Program-made: the position numbers and the translations under genes
DNA from: Pyxidicoccus parkwaysis
GTDB lineage: Bacteria; Myxococcota; Myxococcia; Myxococcales; Myxococcaceae
NCBI RefSeq assembly: GCF_017301735.1
Contig: NZ_CP071090.1
Span: 6,438,001 to 6,502,000, forward strand
Direction of reading: 5' to 3'
DNA: 64,000 nucleotides
The notes under the pieces: generated by a model
Database searches by the model: none
Seen by the model: the letters and a program-made list of their open reading frames with translations, nothing else
Told to the model about the DNA's origin: nothing
Part shown: positions 1 to 9,151 of the stretch, piece by piece
Layout of the letters: each line of letters starts with the position of its first letter
Position numbering within the stretch: the stretch's first letter is position 1

Positions 1-1
1 G

Positions 2-1006
2 CAGATTACGCGTGACAAGTGGTACGCGTACGTCGGCGGCAAGACGGCGCTGGTGCAGAACGAGCTCATCCTCGAGGAGGAGACGCTCTACGGCGTCATG
101 GCCGGCGCGGGCTGGGACATCCTGGACACGCTGCGCGTCGAGGCGGGCGGCGGCTACTTCCAGAAGGGCCTGGTGCCCGGCCTGGCGACGCTCGGCGTGG
201 AGGCCCCGGTGAATGCCGCGGGCATCTCCGGCCAGGTCGTCTACCACGTGGGCGTGCCGGTGGGCACGAGCGTGGACTTCCGGCTCTACAAGAACGACCC
301 GGACATCTACCAGCGCTTCTTCGCGCCGGAGCTGTACCCGGGAGGCCTCTCCTACTCCGTATCGCTCGAGGGCAGCTACCTGTCGCAGACGCTGGAGAAG
401 CCGGACGAGTTCGGCGCCACCCAGCCGCAGGGCGCCACCGCCCTGGCCCTGCAGGCGCGCGCCAAGTGGAACTTCCTGCGCCTCAGCCTCCTGGGCCTGT
501 ACCGCAGCCTCTCGTACATCCAGTTCAACGTGCCGGGCTTCCCCCCGTTCCAAGATTTCCCGGACGGCACGAAGCTGAAGCCGGAGATGTTCCTGGCGCT
601 GGGCGCGGACTACCACTTCCCGAAGATGCACTTCACGCCGGGCTTCGTCGTCGGCGTGCAGCAGCCGGCGTCGTTCCGCAGCCCCACCCCGGTGCTGGGC
701 GGCAACAACCCGCCCGAGGGCCTCATCGGCACGCGCACCGTGGTGGTGCGAGACGTGAATCAACTCAGCGTGCTCCCCGAGGTGTGCAGCAAGTCCAACT
801 CGGTCTGCCAGGCGCAGCCCATCTACTCGGCGAAGGCCACCTTCCGCTGGGATTTGTCTGACTCCGTCGCCGCCGTGGGCGAGGTCTACTACACGTACGA
901 CAACAACCGGACCACGTTCCGCGACGACATCACCGGCGTGGCGCAGCCCACGTTCGAGGACCCGCACGCGCTGGGCTTCAACACGCTGCTGCAGGCGCGC
1001 TTCTAA
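2..1006 (+). CDS. C-terminal part of a predicted outer-membrane beta-barrel protein (5' truncated)
   Basis: The frame is open from base 2, so the start lies outside the window; 334 codons remain. The translation has alternating hydrophobic/polar stretches rich in Gly, Tyr and Phe (for example YHFPKMHFTPGFVVGV) and ends in ...LLQARF. A terminal Phe after an alternating strand is the usual recognition signal for outer-membrane barrel assembly. Two Cys lie close together near residue 260 of the visible part, in a loop-like segment. No family name could be given by eye; a porin-like or transport barrel is inferred. It is convergent with the gspE-like gene, and a hairpin lies between the two. Confidence 0.75.
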   Translation, partial: QITRDKWYAYVGGKTALVQNELILEEETLYGVMAGAGWDILDTLRVEAGGGYFQKGLVPGLATLGVEAPVNAAGISGQVVYHVGVPVGTSVDFRLYKNDPDIYQRFFAPELYPGGLSYSVSLEGSYLSQTLEKPDEFGATQPQGATALALQARAKWNFLRLSLLGLYRSLSYIQFNVPGFPPFQDFPDGTKLKPEMFLALGADYHFPKMHFTPGFVVGVQQPASFRSPTPVLGGNNPPEGLIGTRTVVVRDVNQLSVLPEVCSKSNSVCQAQPIYSAKATFRWDLSDSVAAVGEVYYTYDNNRTTFRDDITGVAQPTFEDPHALGFNTLLQARF

Positions 1007-1034
1007 ACAGGCGCCCGTCCTTCTCCTGAAACAC

Positions 1035-1070
1035 CACGGCCCGACTCCCTTCGTGGGGAGCCGGGCCGTG
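1035..1070. terminator. Hairpin between convergent genes, likely bidirectional terminator
   Basis: Arms CACGGCCCGACTCCC and GGGAGCCGGGCCGTG pair over about 15 bp with a single mismatch around a short TTCG-containing loop. It sits 29 bases after the stop of the outer-membrane protein gene and 28 bases beyond the gspE stop. A short T-rich run (TGTTTC) follows only on the leftward reading, so it probably serves the hem-gspE transcript best. Confidence 0.6.
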
Positions 1071-1097
1071 TCGTCTCCGGAGTCTTGTGTTGGCGCC

Positions 1098-2936
1098 TCA
1101 GGCGGACGTCATGCGCACCACCTCTTCGAAGGCGGTGAGGCCCTGGGCCAGCTTGCGCACGGCGGCCTCGCGCAGGGTGCGCATGCCCGAGCGCCGCGCG
1201 GCCTCCACCAGCTTCTCGTAGGGCGCCTCGCGCGAGACGAGGTCCCTCAACTCGCCGCCGCAGGTGACGATTTCGAAGACGCCGGTGCGGCCCACGAAGC
1301 CGGTGCCCCGGCAGCGCACGCAGCCGGCGCCCTTGAGCAGCCGCACACCGCCGGGCAAGAGCGGCAGCGGCGCCTGGAGCGCGAGCAGCTCGTCCGGGGT
1401 GAGCGTCGTCTCCTCCGCGCAGTGGCTGCACACGCGCCGCAGCAGGCGCTGGGCCATGACGCCCAGGAGGCTCTGCGCGAGGAGGAAGGACGGCACGCCC
1501 AAGTCCCGCATGCGCGCCACCGCGCCCAGCGCGTCGTTGGTGTGCAGCGTGGAGAGCACGAGGTGGCCGGTGAGCGCGGATTGAATGGCGTTCTCCGCCG
1601 TCTCCGGGTCTCGAATCTCGCCCACCATGATGACGTCCGGGTCCTGGCGGAGGATGTGGCGCAGCGCCCCGGCGAAGTCGAGCCCGGCCTTGGGCTGCAC
1701 CTGCACCTGATTGAAGGCGTCCCACACCATTTCGATGGGGTCTTCAATGGTGGTGACGTTGACGTCCGGCCCGGCCAGCGCCTTGAGCGCCGAGTACAGC
1801 GTCGTCGTCTTGCCGCTGCCCGTGGGGCCGGTGACGAGGATGAGGCCATGGGGACGGTCAATCCAAGACTCGAAGGAGGCCTTCTCGTCCTGCTCGAAGC
1901 CGAGCTGGGCGATGTCCTGCACCAGCGTCTCCGGGTCGAAGATGCGGATGACCACCTTCTCGCCGAAGGCGGTGGGCAGCGTGGACACGCGCAACTCCAC
2001 CTCGCGGCCCTCGCGCTCCGTCTTGATGCGGCCGTCCTGGGGCTTGCGCTTCTCGGAGATGTCGATGCGCGCGAGCATCTTCACGCGCGACACCATGGGC
2101 GCGTGCACCTGCGCGGGCAGCGTGTAGACGGGGTGCAGCACGCCGTCGATGCGCAGGCGCACGAGGCTGGTGGAGCGCTTGGGCTCCAGGTGGATGTCCG
2201 AGGCGCGGTTGTCGAAGGCGTAGCGCAGGAGGTAGTCCACCGCCTGTACCACCGGCTTGTCGGAGGCCTCGAGCTCCTGCGTGCCGCTGAGCGACACGAG
2301 CTGCTCGAAGTTGGAGACCTGCGCGCCCACGGTGGCGCCGAAGTCGTCGGCGGCGCGCGCCAGCGTCTTGTTGAAGCCGTAGATGTGGGCGATGGACTTG
2401 AGGATGTCTGTCTTGGCGCACAGCACCGGCTCCACCGGCAGCCCGGTGAGGCGGTAGAGGTTCTCGAAGAGCTCGCGGTCGAACGGGTTGGCGACGGCGA
2501 CGAGCAGCCGGCCATTCTCCCCGCGCTCCAGCGGCAGCAGCACGTGCTTCTGCGCGTAGGGCCGGGACACGGTGCGCGTGGCCATGGCCATGTCCAGCTT
2601 CAGCGGGTCGATTTTGCGGTAGGCGGTGCTCGCGGCGCGCGCGGCGGCCTCGGTGACGCGGTCCTCGTCCAGCACGCCGCGACCGTTGGCCATGGGCACC
2701 TGGAAGGCGGCCACCACCTCCACTGGCGACACGTCGTAGCGAGCGGCCTCCTTGCCGTTGCCGCCCTGGGCCTTGAGGACGCGGGCGCGCGCGGCGGGCT
2801 CCCGGGCCAGCACCTCCTGCGCCTGCTGCGGCGACAGCAGCCCCTGGGCCACCAGCGCCTCCAGCACGAAGAGCGTGGTGAAGTCGTCCCGGCTCCTCGA
2901 ATGGATGTTGCTCGCGCTACTGGGTGCCTGTGCCAA
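1098..2936 (-). CDS. gspE: GspE/PilB-family type II secretion ATPase
   Basis: Hexameric cytoplasmic ATPase that powers pseudopilus/pilus assembly in type II secretion-like machines. The N-terminal half is a T2SSE-N domain (around YRKIDPLKLDMAMATR). The C-terminal half has Walker A GPTGSGKTTT near residue 365, an Asp box, Walker B and a CxxC...CxxC zinc motif (CSHC, then CVRC). The frame stays open up to an upstream start at 3008. The TTG at 2936 is preferred because AGGGAAGGAGA lies six bases before it, giving 612 residues, the family's usual size. It is the last gene of the leftward hem run, 107 bp after hemD. No other secretion gene is nearby, so it is an orphan ATPase and its machine cannot be named from this window. 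Confidence 0.9.
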   Translation of the reverse strand: MAQAPSSASNIHSRSRDDFTTLFVLEALVAQGLLSPQQAQEVLAREPAARARVLKAQGGNGKEAARYDVSPVEVVAAFQVPMANGRGVLDEDRVTEAAARAASTAYRKIDPLKLDMAMATRTVSRPYAQKHVLLPLERGENGRLLVAVANPFDRELFENLYRLTGLPVEPVLCAKTDILKSIAHIYGFNKTLARAADDFGATVGAQVSNFEQLVSLSGTQELEASDKPVVQAVDYLLRYAFDNRASDIHLEPKRSTSLVRLRIDGVLHPVYTLPAQVHAPMVSRVKMLARIDISEKRKPQDGRIKTEREGREVELRVSTLPTAFGEKVVIRIFDPETLVQDIAQLGFEQDEKASFESWIDRPHGLILVTGPTGSGKTTTLYSALKALAGPDVNVTTIEDPIEMVWDAFNQVQVQPKAGLDFAGALRHILRQDPDVIMVGEIRDPETAENAIQSALTGHLVLSTLHTNDALGAVARMRDLGVPSFLLAQSLLGVMAQRLLRRVCSHCAEETTLTPDELLALQAPLPLLPGGVRLLKGAGCVRCRGTGFVGRTGVFEIVTCGGELRDLVSREAPYEKLVEAARRSGMRTLREAAVRKLAQGLTAFEEVVRMTSA

Positions 2937-3043
2937 GCCCGTCTCCTTCCCTGCGAGGGAGGAAGCGTAACAGGCACCAGCGCCGGCGCGGAGCCTGTCG
3001 GCACGCATCAGGGCTGGACTGGCAGCCAGCCGGGCAGGCCCCG

Positions 3044-3805
3044 CTACCCGCGAACCGCGCGCACGGCCGCGTCCACCAATGCCTCAGGTGTGGGCCGCTC
3101 CGCGACAGCGTCCGCGGGCAATCCCAGACGCTCCAGCGCCCCCGCCGTGGTGGGGCCAATGGCAACCACCTTCGCCGTGCCCAGCTTCTCGCGCCCCACG
3201 TCCTCCAGGAACACCTCCGCGGTGCGCGGCGAGGCGAAGAGCGCCACGTGCGGAGGCGACTCCGCGAGCAGTGCCAGGACTTCGGGCGGCAGCGCCGCGG
3301 GCGTGGAGCGGTACGCCGTCACGCGCGTGACGAGCACGCCCATCTCCCGCAGCCCGTCCTCCAGCTCACGGCGGCCCTCCTCTGCGGCGGGCAGCAGCAC
3401 CTCGTCACCCGACTGGAGGCCGTCCTTGATGGCCTGGAAGAGCGCCTCGCCGGTACCCTCCTCCGGCTCCGCCGCCACGTCCAGGCCATAGCCCTCCGCG
3501 GTGCGCGCGGTGCGCGGCCCCACCGCCGCCACCTTCACGCGGCGCAGCCGGTCCGCCGTGCCGGCCTCGCGCAGCGCCTCCATCAGCGCCTCCACCGCGG
3601 ACGGACTGGCGAACACCACCCAGCGGTAGCGCTGAATGTGCTCCGCGGCGGACGCAAGCGGGCGCGGGTCCTCCGGCGGCCGCAGCTCCAGCAGGGGCAC
3701 GCTCAAAACCTCCGCGCCCTCGTCCTCGAGGAGGAAGCACAGCTCCTCGGCCCGCTCACGCGGGCGCGTCACCAACACTCGGATGCCTTCCAGTCGCCGT
3801 TCCAC
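3044..3805 (-). CDS. hemD: Uroporphyrinogen-III synthase
   Basis: Closes and inverts ring D of hydroxymethylbilane to give uroporphyrinogen III in tetrapyrrole synthesis. The 253 residues form the two-lobed HemD fold: an N-terminal RVLVTRPRERAEELC strand-turn and a second-lobe VALFASPRTAEVFLEDVG segment. The most conserved part of this weakly conserved family is present near the C-terminus (AIGPTTAGALERLGLPADAVAERPTPEALV). The GTG start at 3805 lies 12 bases after the hemC stop, without a strong ribosome-binding site, which suggests translational coupling. The position directly behind hemA and hemC supports the call. Confidence 0.93.
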   Translation of the reverse strand: MERRLEGIRVLVTRPRERAEELCFLLEDEGAEVLSVPLLELRPPEDPRPLASAAEHIQRYRWVVFASPSAVEALMEALREAGTADRLRRVKVAAVGPRTARTAEGYGLDVAAEPEEGTGEALFQAIKDGLQSGDEVLLPAAEEGRRELEDGLREMGVLVTRVTAYRSTPAALPPEVLALLAESPPHVALFASPRTAEVFLEDVGREKLGTAKVVAIGPTTAGALERLGLPADAVAERPTPEALVDAAVRAVRG

Positions 3806-3817
3806 GCGCGCGGCAGT

Positions 3818-4759
3818 CTAGGACTCCCGAGCCTCCGCGCGGCGAGCGAAATCACGCAGGATGTCCGCCGCTCCACGCGACAGCAGGTCGTCCGCCAGGG
3901 ACTCGCCCAGCTCCCGCGCGCGCTCCACCGGGCCGCGCACCTCGCCGCGCACCACGTGGGTGCCGTCCGGCCGGCCCACCAGCCCGCGCAGGTGCACGGT
4001 GCCGCCGGACACGGTGGCATGGCCCGCCAGCGGCACGGTGCAGCCGCCCTCCAGCTTCGCCAGCAGCGCGCGCTCGGCCGTCACGGCGATGCGCGTGGTG
4101 GCGTCCTCCAGCGGCGCCAGCAATTCGCGCACGCGCGCGTCATCCGTGCGGCACTGAATGGCCAAAACGCCCTGCCCCACCGCGGGCAGGCTCACCTCGG
4201 TGGGAAGCACCTGGGTGATGACGCCGTCCAGGCCCAGCCGTTTCAGGCCCGCATACGCGAGCACCGCACCCGCGAGCCCCAGTTCCTTCGTCTTCGCCAG
4301 CCGCGTCTGCACGTTGCCGCGCAGGCTGACGATGTCCAAGTCAGGCCGCCCCGAGCGCAGGATGCAGCTGCGCCGCAGCGACGACGTGCCCACGCGCGCG
4401 CCCTTCGGCAGCGTGTCCAGCGTCTGCCCCGCCAGGCCGCAGAAGGCATCGCGAGGGTCCTCGCGCGCCGGCACCGCCGCGAGCATCAGCCCCTCCGGCA
4501 GCACGGACGTCATGTCCTTCAGGCTGTGCACCGCCAGGTCCGCGCGGCCGTCGAGCAGTGCCTGCTCGATTTCCTTCACGAACAGCCCCTTGCCGCCCAC
4601 CGCGGAGAGGGGCGCGCCCAGGAAACGGTCGCCCTCGGTGGTCATCTCCACCAGGAACACCTCCAGCCCCGGGTGGCGCGCCGTGAGCAGCGCGCCCACG
4701 TGGCGGGCCTGCCAGAGCGCGAGCGGGCTCTGGCGGGTGGCAATCCTCACGGCCTTCAT
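3818..4759 (-). CDS. hemC: Porphobilinogen deaminase (hydroxymethylbilane synthase)
   Basis: Polymerises four porphobilinogens into hydroxymethylbilane. The 313 residues match the family length. Visible landmarks are the N-terminal [13 protein letters not shown], the active-site region HSLKDM with its catalytic Asp, the Arg-rich GTSSLRRSC binding segment, and the dipyrromethane-cofactor Cys in [13 protein letters not shown] near residue 240. The ATG at 4759 overlaps the hemA stop by four bases (ATGA), and GGGAG lies ahead of it inside hemA. Confidence 0.97.
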   Translation of the reverse strand: MKAVRIATRQSPLALWQARHVGALLTARHPGLEVFLVEMTTEGDRFLGAPLSAVGGKGLFVKEIEQALLDGRADLAVHSLKDMTSVLPEGLMLAAVPAREDPRDAFCGLAGQTLDTLPKGARVGTSSLRRSCILRSGRPDLDIVSLRGNVQTRLAKTKELGLAGAVLAYAGLKRLGLDGVITQVLPTEVSLPAVGQGVLAIQCRTDDARVRELLAPLEDATTRIAVTAERALLAKLEGGCTVPLAGHATVSGGTVHLRGLVGRPDGTHVVRGEVRGPVERARELGESLADDLLSRGAADILRDFARRAEARES

Positions 4760-6084
4760 CGCTTGGCTCCCGTAGCGGCACTCTGTGTGGAGGGGAGCGC
4801 GGCGGGCGCGGGCGCCTCGGCGGGCTCCTCCAGCTCCAGCAACCCGAACAGCTCGGCGGCCGCGCCGGCCAGCCGGTTGCCCTCGCCCTCCGGGCCCACG
4901 GCGCGCAGGCGCGAGGTGGGCTCATGCAAGAGCTTGTTGACGATGGCGCGGCCCATGGCCTCGATGCTCTTGCGCTGCTTCTCGTTGAGGCCGTCGCCCA
5001 GCGCGCCCAGCGTGCGCTCCACTTCAGCGCGGGCAATGGCCTCCGCGCGCTGACGCAGGCGGGCCAGCACCGGCGTGCCCTCGCGCAGCGCGCGCTCCTT
5101 GACGAAGCGGGCCACCTCCTGCGCCACCAGCACTCCAGCCTTCTGCGCCTCCTCGGCGCGCGCCGCGGCGTTGTCCGCGACGAACTTTTGAATGTCGTCC
5201 ACGTCGTAGGCGTGTACCCCGTCCAGCTGGCCCACGCCCGGGTCGATGTCGCGAGGCACCGCCAGGTCCACCATGAACAGCGGCCGCCCCTTGCGCGCCT
5301 TGCCCACCGCGCCGACGTTCTCCTTCGTGAACAGCGGCACCGGTGACGCCGTGCTGCACACCACCACGTCCGCCGCCGTCAGCAGCGCGAACAATTCCTC
5401 GAAGGGCCGCGCCGTGCCGCCCACCTCCGTGGCCAGCGCCTCCGCGCGCGCCAGGGTGCGGTTGGTGATGAACAGCTTCGTGGCGCCCGCCTGCTTCAGG
5501 TGGCGCGCGGCCAACTCGCCCATCTCCCCGGCGCCCACCACCAGCACCGTCTTGCCGCGCAGCCCGTCGAACACCTTGCTCGCGAGCTGCACCGCCGCGG
5601 CCGCCATGGACGTGGACGCGCGGCCGATGGCCGTCTCCGTGCGCACGCGCTTGGCGCAGCTGAAGGCCGCCGCGCACGCGCGCGTCAATTCTCCGCGCAC
5701 CGCGCCCGCGCCCTGGCCCCGCTCGAAGGCGTCCTTCACCTGGCCTAGAATCTGCGCCTCGCCCAGCACCATGGAGTCCAGGCTGCCGGCGACGCGGAAC
5801 AGGTGCACCAGCGCGTTCTCACCCCGGTGCTCGTAGAGGTGGTCCAGCGCCTCCGGCCCGCCCAGCGACTGCATCTCCTCCACCACGCGCTGCTTCGCCA
5901 CCGCCGCGTCCGGGGCCGCGAGGTACACCTCCACGCGGTTGCAGGTGGACACCCAGAGCGCCTCCACGGGCGCCTGCGCCAGCCGCTGGAGCACCTCCAC
6001 CTGCCGGTGCTCGGACAGGGCCAGCCGCTCGCGGACCGTCAGGGGCGCCGTGCGGTGGGACAGGCCAATGCAGACGAGCTCCAT
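4756..6084 (-). CDS. hemA: Glutamyl-tRNA reductase
   Basis: NADPH-dependent reduction of glutamyl-tRNA to glutamate-1-semialdehyde, the first committed step of C5-pathway haem synthesis. The 442-residue protein has the N-terminal [14 protein letters not shown] motif, the catalytic Cys48 in STCNRVEVY, a Rossmann motif [13 protein letters not shown] and the C-terminal dimerisation helix region. The last ~25 residues are Ala/Pro/Glu-rich and look like a disordered tail. The stop overlaps hemC by four bases and the gene follows the ccsA/hemX-like gene after two bases, so one transcript is likely. Confidence 0.97.
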   Translation of the reverse strand: MELVCIGLSHRTAPLTVRERLALSEHRQVEVLQRLAQAPVEALWVSTCNRVEVYLAAPDAAVAKQRVVEEMQSLGGPEALDHLYEHRGENALVHLFRVAGSLDSMVLGEAQILGQVKDAFERGQGAGAVRGELTRACAAAFSCAKRVRTETAIGRASTSMAAAAVQLASKVFDGLRGKTVLVVGAGEMGELAARHLKQAGATKLFITNRTLARAEALATEVGGTARPFEELFALLTAADVVVCSTASPVPLFTKENVGAVGKARKGRPLFMVDLAVPRDIDPGVGQLDGVHAYDVDDIQKFVADNAAARAEEAQKAGVLVAQEVARFVKERALREGTPVLARLRQRAEAIARAEVERTLGALGDGLNEKQRKSIEAMGRAIVNKLLHEPTSRLRAVGPEGEGNRLAGAAAELFGLLELEEPAEAPAPAALPSTQSAATGAKR

Positions 6085-6086
6085 AC

Positions 6087-6908
6087 TCAGGGCACCCTCA
6101 TGGCCGCGGCCATGGGGGCCGCCAGGTCATACGAAGACAGGAAGGACACCAGCACGAGACAGAAGCCCGCCATGGTGAGCAGCGCCACGCGCCGCCCGCG
6201 CCACCCCGCGAAGATGCGCGCATTCACCAGCGCCGCGAAGACGCCCCACGCCACCACCGTCGCAATCGACTTGCCGTCCCAATGCCAGCCCAAGTCCGGC
6301 GTGGTGGTGACGAAGAAGGCGCCCGTGGCCAGCGTCACCGACAGCGCGACGAAGCCCCACACGACGAGGCGCCGGTTGAGGGTGTCCAGGAACTCCAGCG
6401 AGGGCAGCCGCGAGAAGAGCAGCCCGAAGCGCTTGTGCTTCACCTGCCGCTCCATCAGCAGGTACATGACGCCCACCCCCGCGGCCACGGCGAACGCCGC
6501 CAGCCCCAGCAACGCCAGGGTGATGTGCAGGGGCAGCAGCGGCTGGCGCACGCCCGGCGGCAGCGGCGACTGGCCCCCCTGGAGGAGCAGGCCCGGAATC
6601 AACACCGTCACCGCGAGCGGAGTCAGGAACGCGCCGATGACGGGCCGACGGTAGCGCACGTCCAGCGCCAGGAAGATGGCGAGCAGCAGGAAGGCGAAGG
6701 TGGAGAAGCCCTGGGCGAGCCCCACCGGCCGGCCCGACTGCGCGTCGAGCAATTCGAAGAGGGCCACGCCATGCAGCGCCAGGCCACCGCCCACCAGCAC
6801 GCGGCCGATGGTGGCCAGTGCGTCCGTCTGGCGTACCAGATAGGCGAGATAGACCACGGCGGCGATGCCATAGGCGTGGCAGGCGAGTGAGACGAGCGTA
6901 TGGCTCAT
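6087..6908 (-). CDS. HemX/CcsA-type cytochrome c assembly membrane protein
   Basis: Integral membrane protein of 273 residues with about eight hydrophobic segments, of the cytochrome C assembly family (PF01578) that includes HemX and CcsA/ResC. The segment LGWHWDGKSIATVVAWG resembles the tryptophan-rich haem-handling motif, though shortened. Its place directly ahead of hemA is the classic hemX position, and it probably influences GluTR level or haem delivery to c-type cytochromes. ATG at 6908 is chosen; a GTG two codons upstream (6914) is also possible. Confidence 0.85.
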   Translation of the reverse strand: MSHTLVSLACHAYGIAAVVYLAYLVRQTDALATIGRVLVGGGLALHGVALFELLDAQSGRPVGLAQGFSTFAFLLLAIFLALDVRYRRPVIGAFLTPLAVTVLIPGLLLQGGQSPLPPGVRQPLLPLHITLALLGLAAFAVAAGVGVMYLLMERQVKHKRFGLLFSRLPSLEFLDTLNRRLVVWGFVALSVTLATGAFFVTTTPDLGWHWDGKSIATVVAWGVFAALVNARIFAGWRGRRVALLTMAGFCLVLVSFLSSYDLAAPMAAAMRVP

Positions 6909-6966
6909 GGGCACTGGCTCTTAACCACCGGAGGCGGGCGAATCAGCCCGCCTTGCGAGACGGGCA

Positions 6967-7344
6967 TCAGCCCATCTTGTTGAGGATGAAGGCGGCCAGC
7001 AGATCCGCCTCGGAGTCCGGCTTCTTCGCCCCTCCTTCCGGACGGGGCGTGGAAGCCACCTCCGTGACATACCCGGGAACGACCTCATAGGCGTTGTCCC
7101 CCACCAGCACCGAGTCGGCCAGCTGCTCGGCACCCAGGCGGGAGAGCTGCTCCTCGGTCTTCACCCGGGCCACCAGCCCGTGGGTGTCCTCGCCCGACAC
7201 GAGCTGGACGAAGTGCACCGCGGGGGTGAGGGGGAAGCTCACACCTCCCTCCGCCATCACCACCAGCTTGCCCTCGCGCAGGTCCGCTTTGTCCGCCAGT
7301 GCCCACTCCTCGAGCTGGGCCTGGGGCAGGAAGAGCTTCGTCAC
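6967..7344 (-). CDS. Conserved hypothetical protein, first gene of the hem run
   Basis: Short protein of 125 residues beginning with a GTG at 7344 (VTKLFLPQAQLEEWALADK). It is soluble and acidic, without Cys motifs, signal peptide or membrane segment; the tail (about residues 95-115) is Pro/Lys/Glu-rich and probably flexible. Codon use is typical of the window. The open frame continues upstream of 7344, but that part is arginine-rich and antisense to trxA, so it is not coding. The gene precedes the hemX-like gene by 58 bp on the same strand. I do not recognise the family. Confidence 0.7.
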   Translation of the reverse strand: MTKLFLPQAQLEEWALADKADLREGKLVVMAEGGVSFPLTPAVHFVQLVSGEDTHGLVARVKTEEQLSRLGAEQLADSVLVGDNAYEVVPGYVTEVASTPRPEGGAKKPDSEADLLAAFILNKMG

Positions 7345-7531
7345 GCCCCACAGCTTACACCACCCACCCCTCGCCAGGGGCCACTTCCGGGGAATGGGTT
7401 GAAACGCCCCCGTGTCAGCCGCATCTGTCCGGCCAGATGGGCTGATGCCCGGCCCGTTCTTGCAGGGCCAACGGACGCGTACTAGACGACGCGCCGGAAT
7501 GGCCGGTGGTCGAGGGCCCGGAGGAGACAAC

Positions 7532-7861
7532 ATGGCAGGCGACAATGTGACGAGCGTCGGGGACGGTGACTTCACGAAGCAGGTGCTGGAATCCCAGCAG
7601 CCCGTGCTGGTGGACTTCTGGGCCACCTGGTGCGCGCCGTGCCGGGCCATCGCCCCGCACATCGACTCCCTGGCCACGCAGTACCAGGGCCAGGTGAAGT
7701 TCACCAAGCTCAACATCGACGACAACCAGGACACGCCGCAGCAGTACGGCATCCGCTCCATCCCCACGCTGCTCATCTTCAAGGGCGGCCAGGTCGTGGA
7801 GCAGATTGTCGGCGCGGTGCCCAAGGCCCGCATCGAGGCCGCGCTCCAGAAGGCGCTGTAG
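7532..7861 (+). CDS. trxA: Thioredoxin
   Basis: Small dithiol-disulphide oxidoreductase of 109 residues. The WCAPC redox site is at residues 33-37 (Cys34/Cys37), preceded by the VLVDFWAT strand and followed by the cis-Pro segment SIPTLLIFKGG. The ATG at 7532 is supported by GGAGGAG at 7520-7526; longer in-frame starts upstream would add an unrelated arginine-rich extension. It is divergent from the hem run across 187 bp and convergent with the PPK2 gene. Confidence 0.96.
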   Translation: MAGDNVTSVGDGDFTKQVLESQQPVLVDFWATWCAPCRAIAPHIDSLATQYQGQVKFTKLNIDDNQDTPQQYGIRSIPTLLIFKGGQVVEQIVGAVPKARIEAALQKAL

Positions 7862-7924
7862 TCCTGTACCCGGGGCCCGTGCGCGCGGGGGGTCGCTTGC
7901 CCACCCGCGTGCCGCCCCACCCCG

Positions 7925-8707
7925 CTACTCCTCCAGCAGCTTCACGCAGCGGCGCAGCACCTCCAGTCGCGCGTGACGCTTGTCGTTGCCGGACACCACG
8001 TGCCACGGCGCGTCCGGCCGGTGGGTGTGGTCCAGCATGTCCTGGATGGCGCCCTCGTATTGCTTCCACTTCGAGCGGTTGCGCCAGTCATCCGGCCCCA
8101 GCTTGTAGCGCCGCGTGGGGTCCTTCTCCCGCGCGCGGAAGCGCTGCAGCTGCGTCTTCTTGTCGATGTGGATGAAGAACTTCGCCATGCGCACGCCGTC
8201 ATCGGTGAGGGTGCGCTCGAAGGCATTGATTTCCGTGTAGGCCCGCCGCCACTCGGCCGGCCGGGCGAAGCCTTCCACCCGCTCCACCAGCACCCGGCCG
8301 TACCAGCTCCGGTCGAAGACGCAGACTTCACCCGAGCCCGGCGTCCTCGACCAGAAGCGCCACAGGTAATGGTGCCGCTTCTCCTCCTCCGAAGGCGCGC
8401 CGATGGGCCAGACCTTGTAGCCGCGCGGGTCCATCAACGACGTCAGCCGGCGGATGGCGCCACCCTTCCCTGACGCGTCCCAGCCCTCGAAGACGAGCAC
8501 CGCCCGCCGCTTCGCCAGGAACGTCTGAATCTGGAGTTCGAAGGCGCGCTCCTGCAGCGTCTCCAGCTCTTTCTCATACGCCTCGTCGTCCTCCACCGCG
8601 ACGGACAGGTCCACGTCACGAAGAGACAACGTCCCCGGAGGACTTACGGGAAACACGTATCCGTGTTCAGTCTTGTCATCAATTTTCTGAGATCGTTTAC
8701 GAGTCAC
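7925..8707 (-). CDS. ppk2: Polyphosphate kinase 2 family protein
   Basis: Transfers phosphate between polyphosphate and nucleotides. The 260-residue protein has the PPK2 Walker A-like segment FEGWDASGKGGAI, the lid Arg region and the Walker B-like VFDRSWYGRVLVERV, followed by the DWRNRSKW segment typical of the family. By size and architecture it is a single-domain enzyme. Whether it prefers AMP, ADP or GDP cannot be read from the sequence. It is divergent from the small AT-hook protein gene across an AT-richer 99-bp promoter region. Confidence 0.93.
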   Translation of the reverse strand: MTRKRSQKIDDKTEHGYVFPVSPPGTLSLRDVDLSVAVEDDEAYEKELETLQERAFELQIQTFLAKRRAVLVFEGWDASGKGGAIRRLTSLMDPRGYKVWPIGAPSEEEKRHHYLWRFWSRTPGSGEVCVFDRSWYGRVLVERVEGFARPAEWRRAYTEINAFERTLTDDGVRMAKFFIHIDKKTQLQRFRAREKDPTRRYKLGPDDWRNRSKWKQYEGAIQDMLDHTHRPDAPWHVVSGNDKRHARLEVLRRCVKLLEE

Positions 8708-8728
8708 GACAGACCCTCCAAGGTTGTA

Positions 8729-8758
8729 TTGACAGCGATGACTTCAACCGCCAAATAG
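8729..8758 (+). promoter_or_regulatory. Candidate sigma70-type promoter of the AT-hook gene
   Basis: A perfect TTGACA (8729-8734) is followed after 18 bases by AAATAG (8753-8758), about 48 bases ahead of the ATG at 8807. The region is clearly AT-richer than its surroundings. The -10 match is weak, so this is a prediction only. Confidence 0.4.
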
Positions 8759-8806
8759 GCACATAGCAGTGTTTGTCTTCACCAACTGTTTTCACTTGGA
8801 GTATTC

Positions 8807-9151
8807 ATGGCACGTCCTCGCAAAGAATTGTCCAACGTCCCGCTGACGCCAGCCATGGTGAACTGGGCGGAGGCGCTGGGAGACGCCATCGGCCGGGGAA
8901 TGCTGCGTGCGCTGAACACGGGCATGCCGTCACTGGGTGGCAATGGCAACGGGAGTGGGTCCTACAACACGGTGGTGGCGGGTCGCCGCCGCGGCCGGCC
9001 GCCCAAGGTGCTGGCGGGCGGAAACACGGTGCCGGCGGACCGCCGCTGTACCGTGGATGGCTGCAACCGGGAGCAGCGCTCGAAGGGGCTGTGCTCGGCG
9101 CACTACCAGGCGGAGCGCCGCCGGCAGCTGGCGGGCGGTAAGCCCGCCTGA
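8807..9151 (+). CDS. Small basic protein with AT-hook and Cys/His zinc-type motif
   Basis: 114 residues. Residues ~60-70 hold [10 protein letters not shown], a textbook AT-hook (RGRP core) for minor-groove binding. Residues ~80-105 hold a C-x4-C-x8-C-x2-H motif (CTVDGC ... GLCSAHY) followed by a basic helix-like AERRRQL. That Cys/His motif is known from phage HNH proteins and other DNA-associated proteins as a zinc knuckle. The start is supported by TTGGAG eight bases before the ATG. No catalytic domain is present, so a nucleoid or transcription-associated role is inferred. Confidence 0.8.
   Translation: MARPRKELSNVPLTPAMVNWAEALGDAIGRGMLRALNTGMPSLGGNGNGSGSYNTVVAGRRRGRPPKVLAGGNTVPADRRCTVDGCNREQRSKGLCSAHYQAERRRQLAGGKPA

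Noticed and set aside
2937-3008. Upstream start of gspE at 3008 with 24 extra residues
   Set aside because: The extra residues are Arg/Ala-rich and unlike GspE, while TTG 2936 has a near-ideal AGGGAAGGAGA at six bases.
1053-3491. Long open frame antisense to gspE and hemD
   Set aside because: Its translation is His/Arg/Ala/Leu-rich without domains, and it mirrors a GC3-biased gene on the other strand, a known artefact of high-GC DNA.
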